Below are positions 1-9,900 of a stretch of DNA of 35,546 bases, piece after piece. Position 1 is the stretch's first letter; every line of letters starts with the position of its first letter. Location: NCBI GenBank assembly GCA_018895275.1, contig JAHIOQ010000108.1:1-35546 (forward strand), in the 5' to 3' direction. The notes beneath the pieces are model-generated. The model was given only the letters and a program-made list of their open reading frames with translations. It did not search any database and was not told where the DNA came from. Position numbers and translations under genes: made by a program. The stretch is from Candidatus Omnitrophota bacterium. Its GTDB lineage: Bacteria; Omnitrophota; Gorgyraeia; B26-G9.

Positions 1-1
1 C

Positions 2-1594
2 GAGGTTATCGCGCATCTGATCGAAAAGTTTTATAAAGGGGATTTGAAAAAGGCGGTCTTGTCTACGGTGAAATGCCTGCGGGGCAGCTTCGCGATTGGG
101 GTAATAAGTATTTATCATCCGGGAATACTTGTTGCCGCGCGTAAAGACAGCCCTTTGATTATCGGCAAGGGAAAGGGCGAGAATTTTATTGCCTCGGACG
201 TGCCGGCAATCTTATCCCGGACGCGGGAGATTATTTATCTTGATAACGATGAAATCTGCGAATTGACGAAGGAAGAGGTAAAGGTCTATGACCTGTCCGG
301 GAAAGAGGTAAAAAAGAAAAAGGTGCTGATTCAATGGGACGCGCAGAGCGCGGAAAAGGCGGGGTATCCGCATTTTATGATTAAGGAAATCCACGAACAG
401 CCGCAGGTCATGCGCCAGATTATTGCCAACCGCATCAAAAATAACCGTGTAGTATTTGAGGAATTGGCGCTTTCCGCGGCAAAGCTCAAGCGGATTGAAA
501 ACATTCAGATTGTTGCCTGCGGCACGGCGTACCATGCCGGCTTATGCGGTAAATATATCCTGGAAAAATTGCTGCGGATTCCGGTGAATGTCGATACTTC
601 CAGTGAGTTCCGCTATCGGGAACAGATTATAAAGAAAGATAAAACGCTTATTATTCCCGTGAGCCAGTCCGGAGAAACTGCCGACACCCTGGCCAGCCTG
701 CGGGAGGCAAAGAGCAAAGGCGCGCTTATCCTGTCTATTTGCAATGTCGTCGGCAGTTCGATTGCCCGGGAATCCGACGGGGTTATCTATATTCTCGCCG
801 GCCCGGAGATTGCCGTGGCTTCGACCAAGGCATATACGGCACAGCTGGCGAATTTTTACCTGCTGGCCTTGTATTTAGGCGCGCTCAAGGGAATGCTCGG
901 CGCTAAAGCCGTGAAACGGCATCTGGATACTTTATTAACCGTGCCGAAACTCATGGAAGAGGCGTTGCGTTCTAAGAATAAGGTAAAAAAGACCGCGGAT
1001 GATTATGTGAGTAAATATAATTACCGGCTTGCCGAGCAGTTTAAGTTTCTGGAAGACGAAATTTCCCTGTTTAAGGACGGCCGCAAGGCATTGGCGTTTG
1101 CCGAACAATTGGCAAAAAAATCGCACTCTGCTTACGGTAAACGGTTCGGCGATTTTCCGTTCCTGTATCTGGGCAGAAACGTTAATTATCCCAGCGCGCT
1201 CGAAGGCGCTTTAAAGTTGAAAGAAATCACCTATATCAGCGCCGAAGGCTATGCCGCAGGAGAGATGAAGCATGGGCCGATCGCGCTGATTGACGAATTC
1301 CCTCTGGTTGTGTGTATCGCGCCGCAGTCAAGCGTTTATGAAAAGATGCTTTCGAATATCCGGGAGATAAAGGCGCGCAAAGGCGTTGTCCTGGCGATAG
1401 CGACAAAGGGAGACAGGGAGATCCGCAAGAAAGAAAATTCCGACTATGTTCTGGATATCCCGCAAATCGATGAATTCTTTTCCCCGCTTATCGTTGCCCT
1501 GCCGCTGCAGCTATTGGCCTATTACATTGCCGTGGGACTGGAGTGTGATGTCGACCAGCCGCGAAACCTGGCCAAGAGCGTGACCGTTGAATAG
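2..1594 (+). CDS. glmS: Glutamine--fructose-6-phosphate aminotransferase (isomerizing), 5'-truncated by window edge
   Basis: Frame open from nt 2; SIS-domain motifs 'VACGTAYHAG', 'PVSQSGETADTLASLREAK', 'ALEGALKLKEITYISAEGYAAGEMKHGPIALID', C-terminal 'DQPRNLAKSVTVE'. Confidence 0.96.
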   Translation, partial: EVIAHLIEKFYKGDLKKAVLSTVKCLRGSFAIGVISIYHPGILVAARKDSPLIIGKGKGENFIASDVPAILSRTREIIYLDNDEICELTKEEVKVYDLSGKEVKKKKVLIQWDAQSAEKAGYPHFMIKEIHEQPQVMRQIIANRIKNNRVVFEELALSAAKLKRIENIQIVACGTAYHAGLCGKYILEKLLRIPVNVDTSSEFRYREQIIKKDKTLIIPVSQSGETADTLASLREAKSKGALILSICNVVGSSIARESDGVIYILAGPEIAVASTKAYTAQLANFYLLALYLGALKGMLGAKAVKRHLDTLLTVPKLMEEALRSKNKVKKTADDYVSKYNYRLAEQFKFLEDEISLFKDGRKALAFAEQLAKKSHSAYGKRFGDFPFLYLGRNVNYPSALEGALKLKEITYISAEGYAAGEMKHGPIALIDEFPLVVCIAPQSSVYEKMLSNIREIKARKGVVLAIATKGDREIRKKENSDYVLDIPQIDEFFSPLIVALPLQLLAYYIAVGLECDVDQPRNLAKSVTVE

Positions 1595-1736
1595 TAGGCT
1601 TGTATAGATAACTTCCTAATTTCCGGCATCTAACTATATATTCGGCATATTTTTTGCAATAAGATTCTCCGTGAACCAATCTGCAACTCTTTTATTTTCA
1701 ATACATTACATTAATAAAAAAAAACGGCTATTACCA

Positions 1737-1765
1737 TTGAAATACAGTGATTTTTATGGTATACT
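1737..1765 (+). promoter_or_regulatory. Putative sigma70-type promoter (TTGAAA-17 nt-TATACT) for giant gene A
   Basis: TTGAAA 1737-1742, 17-nt spacer, TATACT 1760-1765; followed by RBS 'aggag' and ATG at 1842. Confidence 0.6.
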
Positions 1766-1841
1766 TTCTCAGTTTTATTTTTCTTCTTTTACAACTTTAA
1801 ATGAGATAACCGGTTATGTTAATAATCAGAGGAGTAGGAAA

Positions 1842-4800
1842 ATGTTTTTAAAAAAAAGGAATAGGTATTGCTTAATAATAAGAATTATAAATTTTTTCAT
1901 CTTGCAGTGTTTTATAATTATAAATGTTCAAGGTGTTTTTGCTCAGGAGCAGCTCTTTTCTTTGAGACGCCGGCAGACAGATACCCTTTCTCCGTATTTA
2001 AATATTAAAGCCATAACCGTTCAATCAATCTTTTCCGATAAAAGTCAACAGCCGTTACCGCCGTTACCTGTTGAAAAATCTAAGGTTCGGTTAATGCCGC
2101 TATCATTGCGTGATACCGGAAGTATTGCGGAATTATTAGAAGGCAGCGAGGTATTCTTGAATGACTTATGGGCCAGAAAGACATTAGGCGTGCCGACAGC
2201 AATCAGCAGTCTTCGCAGTGAAGGTGATAATTTTGATGAATGGGATTGGGGCAGGGGTGACATGGGCGAATCCGGGCGCCGGCATATTTCATGGCTGGCC
2301 AGGAATGGTTTTTCCAGATGGATGCGTTTGCCTAACCGTAAAACTAACGCCTTATTCGGAGACCCCAGCCCTTATGCGGCGCGCAGCGCATTTGCCGGGG
2401 AAGATTCGGATATTGCCGTGCCGGAGGTGGAGGAATTTATTAAATCAGAACAAGCGCAAGCCTGGTATCGAGATAATAAACAACGGATTATGGATTTACA
2501 TAATGCAAAAAGAGTAGACGCGCTGGAAGTGGCCAGATTAAAAAATGAGGCTTTGTGGCTGGCGATGCAATATTTTAAAGAAAATCACTTAAATAAAAAT
2601 ACGCCGCGCGATAAAGCTTTTGATGAGTTTTTGCGCGACAATGACTGGGTAGATGATTACGCGCAATATATGGCGATAAGTGAATATTACTGGGATAAAA
2701 AAAAGGGTGTTTTTGATGAGATAAATAAAACTCTTTGGAGAGAGCTTGACGGAAAATTAAAAGGCCTGTTAAATGTTCTGCACCATGCAATGAAAATAGA
2801 GGGAACAAAAGATGTCGGGCAGTTATATGTACTGGTAGACGATTTTTTTAGGCGCTATTATGAGCAGAATATTGCCGGAAAAGAAACTAATAGGTTCCGG
2901 CTGAATATCTATGAGTTTTTGTTAAATAAAATAAAAGGGGGAGTTTTTAAAGCGCCTTTGAAGGGCAATATTGAATCTTTCATTAAAGCAGATTTTAATG
3001 GATGCCGAAATATGCTTTTTGATGGGTATGAGCGTTCAAAAAAAGCGTTCAATGATATGGAAGAAGCAATCGGGCAGGAATGTATGGCGGACTGGAGGAA
3101 TTGGGACAATGAAAAATTGGTGGAGCGCGATTCTGAAACTTTAGCCGGATACGGTTCGCTTTTGGAAGATAAGATATTGTTTCATAAGTACGCGCAGTTT
3201 GTCTTCAATGCGCAGGAAAAACAAATGAAAAAATTTGCCAACGACCATGGCATTGCAATTGAAGGGGATATTCCCTTTTATGTATCAACTATAAGCTGTG
3301 AAACGTGGGTGTATAAAAACAGGATTTTCCGGCTGGACTCGGAAAACCGGTATCAGCAGATGTTTGATACCGGCGCGCCGCCGGACCAGTATGACCGCGA
3401 ATACGGGCAGAACTGGGGCGGGACGCCTTATTATATAAATGAGGAGTTTAAGAAATTTTTCTATGAACGGACAAAACATGAATTAAAGAATGCGGACGGT
3501 ATACGTATCGATCATTTCCGGGCGCTTAATGATTTCTGGGTTATTCCCCATGGCAAGCTTGGCCGGGACGGTAGGTTCGAAGACGGGCCGAAGGATGAAT
3601 TATTACAGCCGTTGCTTAATCTGGCGTTGGGCCGGCTTAAACGTTTTTTTGCCGAAGACCTGGGCTCTGACCTGGAAGGGGTATGGGAGCTGATGCGCGA
3701 TAACGAGATCAAGGGGTTTCGTGTCGCGATATTTGGCCATGGGGATGATGATGATGTCTTGCACCGGAAATATAGCGGCCAGATCGCTTTTTCCGGAACA
3801 CATGATACCATGACCTGGATAGGCGCATGGGATAAGTGGGATGTTCCCAAACGAAAAATACTTCTGAACAGGTTTTTTTATGAAGATATCCCGGGGATTA
3901 TGGAGAGGTTGACGAAGGAACAGCAAAAAAACTTCTTTAAATTTCTTGATTATTTTGTAAAGCGATTAAAGAAAGACACGGCGGTTATAGAACAACCGGC
4001 GGATTTTCAATCCGTGCAGGACAATTTGTTTACCCCGTTAGAGAAAGCCCCCGACGAAGTCGGTGGTGGGAGAAATATAGACGCTGACGGTGGGTTAATG
4101 CCACCGTTAGCGGAAACCGTTAGGGAACGAAGTTCTCTAACGGGGTTTACTGCGGACGGCAGTTTTGAGGAAAAATTGCAGTTGATCCGCAAGATCTCGG
4201 AGGTTTTGGTTGATTTTGAGGAATTGCCCTTTGGCGTACAGGCCGCTATATTCGGAATCCTGGCTTTTTCCGAGGCGGATACGGTGTTTCTGCCGATGCA
4301 GGATATTTTCCGGCAGGGGGAAAAATATCGCATAAATGTCCCGGGTAAGCCCGGTGATTGGGGATACCGCCATCCGTTCACAGGTCAGGAATTGAATAAG
4401 GAAGAAATTAAAGAAATAAAAGAAGCCAATAAACTAATGCGGATGCTTGCTGAAACTTCAGGCCGGGATACCCGCAGGCCTTTATACAAAGAAGGCGAGG
4501 GCGCGCATATCCTGGGAGTTTCTCCGGGGGTTAACGCAAAGAAGATGTGCAAACAGGGAGGGGAATTTATTATCTGGGCGGCAGTACAGGGAGATAAACC
4601 GCAGAAAGTTACTCTGCTGACAAATATGCCGGAACACAAAGGCGCATATCCTATAGAACAGGCAGTTAAAATGGAGTTGGTAAAACAACTGTCTTCCGGA
4701 ACGTATCTTTACGGGGTAAGAATAAGAGCAACCCAGGCAGGGAAATGGGGGGTTGCGGTTGAGGCGGATAATGTAAGAGCCGGGGATGTTAAGGAAAATA

Positions 4801-6935
4801 CAAGTCTGGTTGTAACTGCACAGGAGGAAATAGAATTTCTGTCTGAAGAACAAATAAACGCGGCGCGTATTGCCGCAGGTATTTCAGCGGAAAAACTCCA
4901 ACAGATTTTTGCCCGGTTAATGCCGGAGACAGCCGCAGAACTTGAAGAGGTTTTAGGATATTATCAGCTTGATAGCGAAGTTGTTGATGAGGGGAAAATT
5001 AATCACACGAGGGGCATTGTCACGGATTTAGTGTATGGGAATGTATACCTTCTGCGTGAAAAATTGCTTAAGGCGGATGCCCGGCAGTTAAATAATGAAG
5101 TTCATCCCAGGTTAACGGATTCTGCTGAACGTGAATATATGAGGTATAATTGGTATTCTCCGGCAGTATCGAATAAATTAGTGCAGGATTTAATTAATAT
5201 TTCTGTTTTGCCCGGGGATCCGCAGCTTGTTATCGAACATCTGATTAAGATTTTTAATGAACGCAGAAACAGCCGGACAATAACTCAGGAAGCATTAAGA
5301 GCGATAGATAAATTAATCGCGAACGCCGCCGGGCTTTCCCGTGATGTTGTATTCAGAAAAGGGAAATTCTTCCTTTTGAACGAATTTAAGGATCCGGGCT
5401 CCAACCGGAAAATTTTGTCTTTTGCCCGCTATATGGGAAAAGGGAGAAAGGCGATTGTAATCAGTAATTGCGGTGATTCCCGTACGCACGGAACGCTACG
5501 GCTGAACCGCTATGATTTTGATAAGACATTCGGAATTTCGCGTATGCCGGGCAATTACTACGCGCTAATAGACAGAATTACCGGTGAGGTCTATCTGCGT
5601 GAAGGTAAGGAATTATTGGATAACGGGTTGTATTTTGAGCTTGCCGGCTACAGTTCCCATGTGTTTATGGTAAAGAACTTGCAGGATAATAACTGGGTTT
5701 TGGAAGCGATGCGCGACTGTTCTCAGGGAAAGGCATTGGGATTGGAACATGTTATTATGCTTTTAAATAATTTCGGGCTTACCCTGGATTTCCCCTGTAT
5801 CGGAAAAGCGGCTCAGGCCTTGAGCCTGCAGGGCCTTTTAAACAACATTACTGCCGCAGAACTGAAGCAGGCTTTTGAAAGTAATCCGGATATTGAGATA
5901 ATCGAATTTGAGACAAGCTTAGATGCGAATAGCACGAATAGCAGGCTGATAGCCGGGTTCAGGGAAAAAAACAAAGATAATAAAAAGGTTCGGGCTTTAT
6001 GCCTGGGCCTGGATTTTTTTAATCAGAGAGGAATGTTGGATAATATAAAGCTTGTCTCTAATTTTAACCGGGATAAAACATCGGTTGATGTCGGCAGATA
6101 CTATGGCCGAAGAGGAGATACCGGTTATATATATGTAAACTTATCAGAGCTGGCCATGGATTTAAACGAAGGCCCTAGAAGTGAAAGTGTTTATGCGGGT
6201 ATAATCGGTGAATGGATAGAACAAAGTGTTGAAAGATCTTTTTCCTGGGGTGGTTTGGGAGATGATAAAATGCGGCAGGCTTTTGAGGCGTTTTTAGCGC
6301 TTTGGGCGGAAGACAGATTAGACATGCCGAAATTAATAAGCAGTGAACATGAAGGAATAAAGCAGATTTTGGCAGAGATCGAAAATGATGTTGAGCCAAT
6401 AGTACAAGTTCTATGGGGGTCGCGTTTTGATTCTATTGAAAAAAAGGAGAATGAGTTTATTTTTTCGTATTTAAGAAGAATGCAGATGGATTTGAGTTTT
6501 GAAAATTTTTTTTATAATAAAACCAATTTAAACACAATAAAGAACTTTGCTTATTTTTTACCGTATTATTTGGCTAATTCCGAACAGCCGGATAATATCC
6601 GCGATATTTTGGTTGAAGGATTTTCCGAAGGAAAAGGCTCCTATTACGAGAAATATTTTCTTGATAAGTTTGTGTACGGGGCGCTGGTTTTAAGGGACAG
6701 TAAAATAGATGAGATTTTTATTGATTTACTGGAAAATCCTCCGCCGGATTTGGATTTTTATTTCCAGGCATTTGTGATAAAAGCAATGCACGGCCTAAAG
6801 CGTTTTGATTTAAAAGTGGACGGAATTTCCGTTGAGCGTCTCGGGGCGATTCTGAAATCCGGTAAAGAGATTCAAGCGCTTCATGAGGCGGTAAGCACGG
6901 TCCAGCGGTATGAGGCGCTTGAACAGGCGATATAA
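1842..6935 (+). CDS. Giant exported protein A: signal peptide, GH77 4-alpha-glucanotransferase domain, beta-rich and amylase-C-like regions, unknown C-terminus
   Basis: ATG at 1842 preceded by 'aggagtagg' gives signal peptide 'MFLKKRNRYCLIIRIINFFILQCFIIINVQGVFA'; GH77-like 'GDPSPYAARSAFAGED', 'IEGDIPFYV', 'GIRIDHFRAL', 'FAEDLG', 'AFSGTHDTMTW'; ORF track start (1671, GTG) is probably overextended. Confidence 0.85.
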   Translation: MFLKKRNRYCLIIRIINFFILQCFIIINVQGVFAQEQLFSLRRRQTDTLSPYLNIKAITVQSIFSDKSQQPLPPLPVEKSKVRLMPLSLRDTGSIAELLEGSEVFLNDLWARKTLGVPTAISSLRSEGDNFDEWDWGRGDMGESGRRHISWLARNGFSRWMRLPNRKTNALFGDPSPYAARSAFAGEDSDIAVPEVEEFIKSEQAQAWYRDNKQRIMDLHNAKRVDALEVARLKNEALWLAMQYFKENHLNKNTPRDKAFDEFLRDNDWVDDYAQYMAISEYYWDKKKGVFDEINKTLWRELDGKLKGLLNVLHHAMKIEGTKDVGQLYVLVDDFFRRYYEQNIAGKETNRFRLNIYEFLLNKIKGGVFKAPLKGNIESFIKADFNGCRNMLFDGYERSKKAFNDMEEAIGQECMADWRNWDNEKLVERDSETLAGYGSLLEDKILFHKYAQFVFNAQEKQMKKFANDHGIAIEGDIPFYVSTISCETWVYKNRIFRLDSENRYQQMFDTGAPPDQYDREYGQNWGGTPYYINEEFKKFFYERTKHELKNADGIRIDHFRALNDFWVIPHGKLGRDGRFEDGPKDELLQPLLNLALGRLKRFFAEDLGSDLEGVWELMRDNEIKGFRVAIFGHGDDDDVLHRKYSGQIAFSGTHDTMTWIGAWDKWDVPKRKILLNRFFYEDIPGIMERLTKEQQKNFFKFLDYFVKRLKKDTAVIEQPADFQSVQDNLFTPLEKAPDEVGGGRNIDADGGLMPPLAETVRERSSLTGFTADGSFEEKLQLIRKISEVLVDFEELPFGVQAAIFGILAFSEADTVFLPMQDIFRQGEKYRINVPGKPGDWGYRHPFTGQELNKEEIKEIKEANKLMRMLAETSGRDTRRPLYKEGEGAHILGVSPGVNAKKMCKQGGEFIIWAAVQGDKPQKVTLLTNMPEHKGAYPIEQAVKMELVKQLSSGTYLYGVRIRATQAGKWGVAVEADNVRAGDVKENTSLVVTAQEEIEFLSEEQINAARIAAGISAEKLQQIFARLMPETAAELEEVLGYYQLDSEVVDEGKINHTRGIVTDLVYGNVYLLREKLLKADARQLNNEVHPRLTDSAEREYMRYNWYSPAVSNKLVQDLINISVLPGDPQLVIEHLIKIFNERRNSRTITQEALRAIDKLIANAAGLSRDVVFRKGKFFLLNEFKDPGSNRKILSFARYMGKGRKAIVISNCGDSRTHGTLRLNRYDFDKTFGISRMPGNYYALIDRITGEVYLREGKELLDNGLYFELAGYSSHVFMVKNLQDNNWVLEAMRDCSQGKALGLEHVIMLLNNFGLTLDFPCIGKAAQALSLQGLLNNITAAELKQAFESNPDIEIIEFETSLDANSTNSRLIAGFREKNKDNKKVRALCLGLDFFNQRGMLDNIKLVSNFNRDKTSVDVGRYYGRRGDTGYIYVNLSELAMDLNEGPRSESVYAGIIGEWIEQSVERSFSWGGLGDDKMRQAFEAFLALWAEDRLDMPKLISSEHEGIKQILAEIENDVEPIVQVLWGSRFDSIEKKENEFIFSYLRRMQMDLSFENFFYNKTNLNTIKNFAYFLPYYLANSEQPDNIRDILVEGFSEGKGSYYEKYFLDKFVYGALVLRDSKIDEIFIDLLENPPPDLDFYFQAFVIKAMHGLKRFDLKVDGISVERLGAILKSGKEIQALHEAVSTVQRYEALEQAI
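4028..4150. repeat. Palindromic element inserted in frame within giant gene A
   Basis: Direct repeats GTTTAC at 4028-4033 and 4145-4150 (117 nt apart); terminal inverted repeat ACCCCGTTAGAGAA (4032-4045) / TTCTCTAACGGGGT (4133-4146); internal hairpins CCGAC-gaa-GTCGG, ACGGTGG-n7-CCACCGT, CCGTTAGGGAAC-gaa-GTTCTCTAACGG. Confidence 0.75.
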
Positions 6936-6938
6936 CTT

Positions 6939-6974
6939 AGTTCATTAGCTCATGGTTCATGGCTGATAGCTTAT
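6939..6974 (+). repeat. Degenerate heptanucleotide tandem array between giant genes A and B
   Basis: AGTTCAT-TAGCTCAT-GGTTCAT-GGCTGAT-AGCTTAT. Confidence 0.5.
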
Positions 6975-6982
6975 AACTTCTT

Positions 6983-9900
6983 ATGAAAAAAATATTTAAA
7001 ACAAGCTCAATAATCTTAATTCAAGCCTTCCTGGCAATGAATTTTGCCTGGGGGGGGGTAAATGATTTTCAGAGTGATTCAATAGTTTTCTCTCAGGATA
7101 CGCTTTCCCCGGCATTGCAGATCAACACGCCTTTACTGCGGCAGGTTATGCGGCAGGAAACTGCCTTTGATTATGCGGCAAATCTGGTCGAGATATATCA
7201 AAAAAACGCCTATAAAACGTATATCCAGATTTTTGCGCGTCCTGAGGGCTATCGCGTAGTAATAAAAGCCGAGCATGAAAGGCCGCTGACCCTGCACTGG
7301 GGGGTGAATCATTGGCAAAAACCGCCGGAGGCAATAATTCCTAACGGCAATGGTTATAGCACCTATGTTGATGAAACTACCGGAGCAACCCGCACGGAAG
7401 TCCAATCACAGGCTAAGGGCAATAATGTTTTTGTTATTGATATCCCTACGCTGCTGATTGATTCCATAGAAAACTTAAAATTTGTTTTTTTTGATGAGAA
7501 TACGGCTATTCAGGATATTGGCTTTAAGGACTATGAGGTGCCCATAAAAAATGCCCTGGATAAAACCATAGAGGAAATGGAACAGGGCAAGGGAAAAAGT
7601 GAAGAAAATAGATCAAAACTTGAGCAATTGCTTAAAAACCGGCTGACCCCGCCGCCAGGCCCAGGTGAACAGGATTTGAATGATAACGTACTTTATTCTA
7701 AAACAGGAAATAATGTTATTTCCGAGGTAATAAGGGGGGAAGGCGGCTTTAAGATAAATTTTTGGGTTATCAGCAACGATAAGCCGCAGTTATACTGGGG
7801 GATTAACGGCTGGCAGATGCCATCAAAGGATATTTTGCCTGCGGATACCCGTTTAGGGAAGAAAAATGAAGAGCCGGCAGTGTATACGGATATGGATAAA
7901 GAATCAGAAGACGGTTTGTACACGACATCAATATTTATCTCCGATGAGAAATGGCCGCATATAACGGAAATCAATTTTAATATCCATTATCCGGATAACG
8001 GGCATCGTGATACTAACGAGGATAAGCATTATGATCTTAAACTCACCGGCCCGGAGATGATCGGCTCTTTAGCAAAAAGAGTAAATAACATATATTTACC
8101 CGAGCCTCAGCGCAAAGAGACCGCCATGCTTTTAAAAAACGCGTTAACCGTTTTTGCCGAAGAAATATCTTATGAAGAGTTGTTGAAAATATTTCAAGAG
8201 GTTAAAGGCATTTCCTTTGAAGAGCAGGAGTCCTTGGGATTTATTTTGATCGCCAAGCTTCTTAACGAAGGCGCGGTTTGGGATGAGGCACAGGGGCGGA
8301 TAATTGTGGATAAAAACAAGGTTTCAACTGCCGTGGCTGAGCTCATTGACCGGCTTGACCCGCTTTGTGTGAACAAGTGTCTTTATCTTTTCGGCATGCT
8401 GGAACCATCCTGGATTTCAAGGCTTGTGCACGGCTTGGATTACAGGCAGTTGTATGAAGGCCAGCAAAGCGGCAGGATAACGGATTTAAGGCAGTTTATC
8501 CAGGATAAAATAAACGCATATGATGCTGAGGATAAGCCGGAGGTTTTGGAAGCAAAAGCTGTTAGTGGAAGCCGTTTATTTTTAAAAATGAATTTTAACG
8601 GCAATGTTATTTCAACATTTATGGGCTATGTTACGAAAGAAGACAAGTATTATTATAATGGTAAAAGAGTTGTTTTAAGGGATACCCTTGGTAATGAATT
8701 TTCAAGGCTAAATTTGCGCTTAGGCCGGCATGTGGATAAGGAAAAAATAAGAGTACTTATAGAAGACGGTCATAAGAAGGGCATAAAATTCATGGTTAAT
8801 TTTTTTGACTGGCATTCGCCTGAGGTCTTGAATAAAGATAATTATATGTATTATCATCACAAATTTCTCGGCAAAAATAAGGATGAGCTGACCATATTAT
8901 CAATTTTGGATAATTATGCGACAATCTTATCTCTTCCGGACGGCAGAAAGGTTTTGGTCATGCACCGACCGCTTAGCGCGGACCAGTTAAAGCCGAATTT
9001 AACCCTGGATAGTAGGAGCGGTAATTATTGGAAACAGAAATTTTTAGAGCATATGAGATATTTTATCGATGAGTTTGATATAGATGCCTTTCGGGTTGAC
9101 CTGCCCGGAGAACTGGAAGAAGCCGGGAACAGAGAGGTGTTTCAGTCTGCCTGTTTTGAGGCAGTGGAATATGCCGCGCGAAAAGGCAAAAAGATATTTT
9201 TTTGCCTTGAGGCATATTCAAAAAATTATTTCGGCACGGATGAATGCGCGCTGTTTAACGACTGGAATAATCATGCTGAAATAAGAAAATATAGATATAA
9301 GCCCTTCCGGCCTTATTATGATATGGTAAATAAAAGCTTGCTGACAGGCAATATCACTGAATTAAAAGCAGCCTTTGAAAGGATTGTGCGGCGTGTGGAG
9401 GAACTGGTTTCCTTATTTACTAATTTTGATGAAGAGCTGCTCAAAGACATGATTCCGGATAAAGAAGCGCGCGAAAAGCATGTCATGATGTTATATAATT
9501 TTGTGCGCGCCGGTTTTGACGCCTTGATGTATTTAAGGGATTTAGGCATAGGTGATATCGTAAGTATGGTCGGCGGAAAAAGTATAGGCTGGGGGGCTCT
9601 AGTACGTTATTTTACTCATAAGCCTGCGACTAAAAGGGAATTCCGCGCAAGAATGGAAAAATCCACCGGAGAGCTTGTGGATGAATCAGCGCTTTATCAA
9701 ATAATGAAAAACGCGGGCAGACACAGCTTTTCCCGGGTGTTTTTTAGAGGCAATAAGATTGTTTTTTACCGGCCGGGCTATGCGCCTGAGGTCTTTGATC
9801 TGGATAAGATGGTCTCTCCCATGCCGGCTATTGAGCTTTTGGATATGGAGCATTATGTTAACTTGTGGCTTGATGAACATGTGCTTTCTATCCCCAACGT

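Noticed and set aside
1488-1679. Small minus-strand ORF at the glmS 3' end
   Set aside because: Overlaps the conserved glmS C-terminus antisense; no support.
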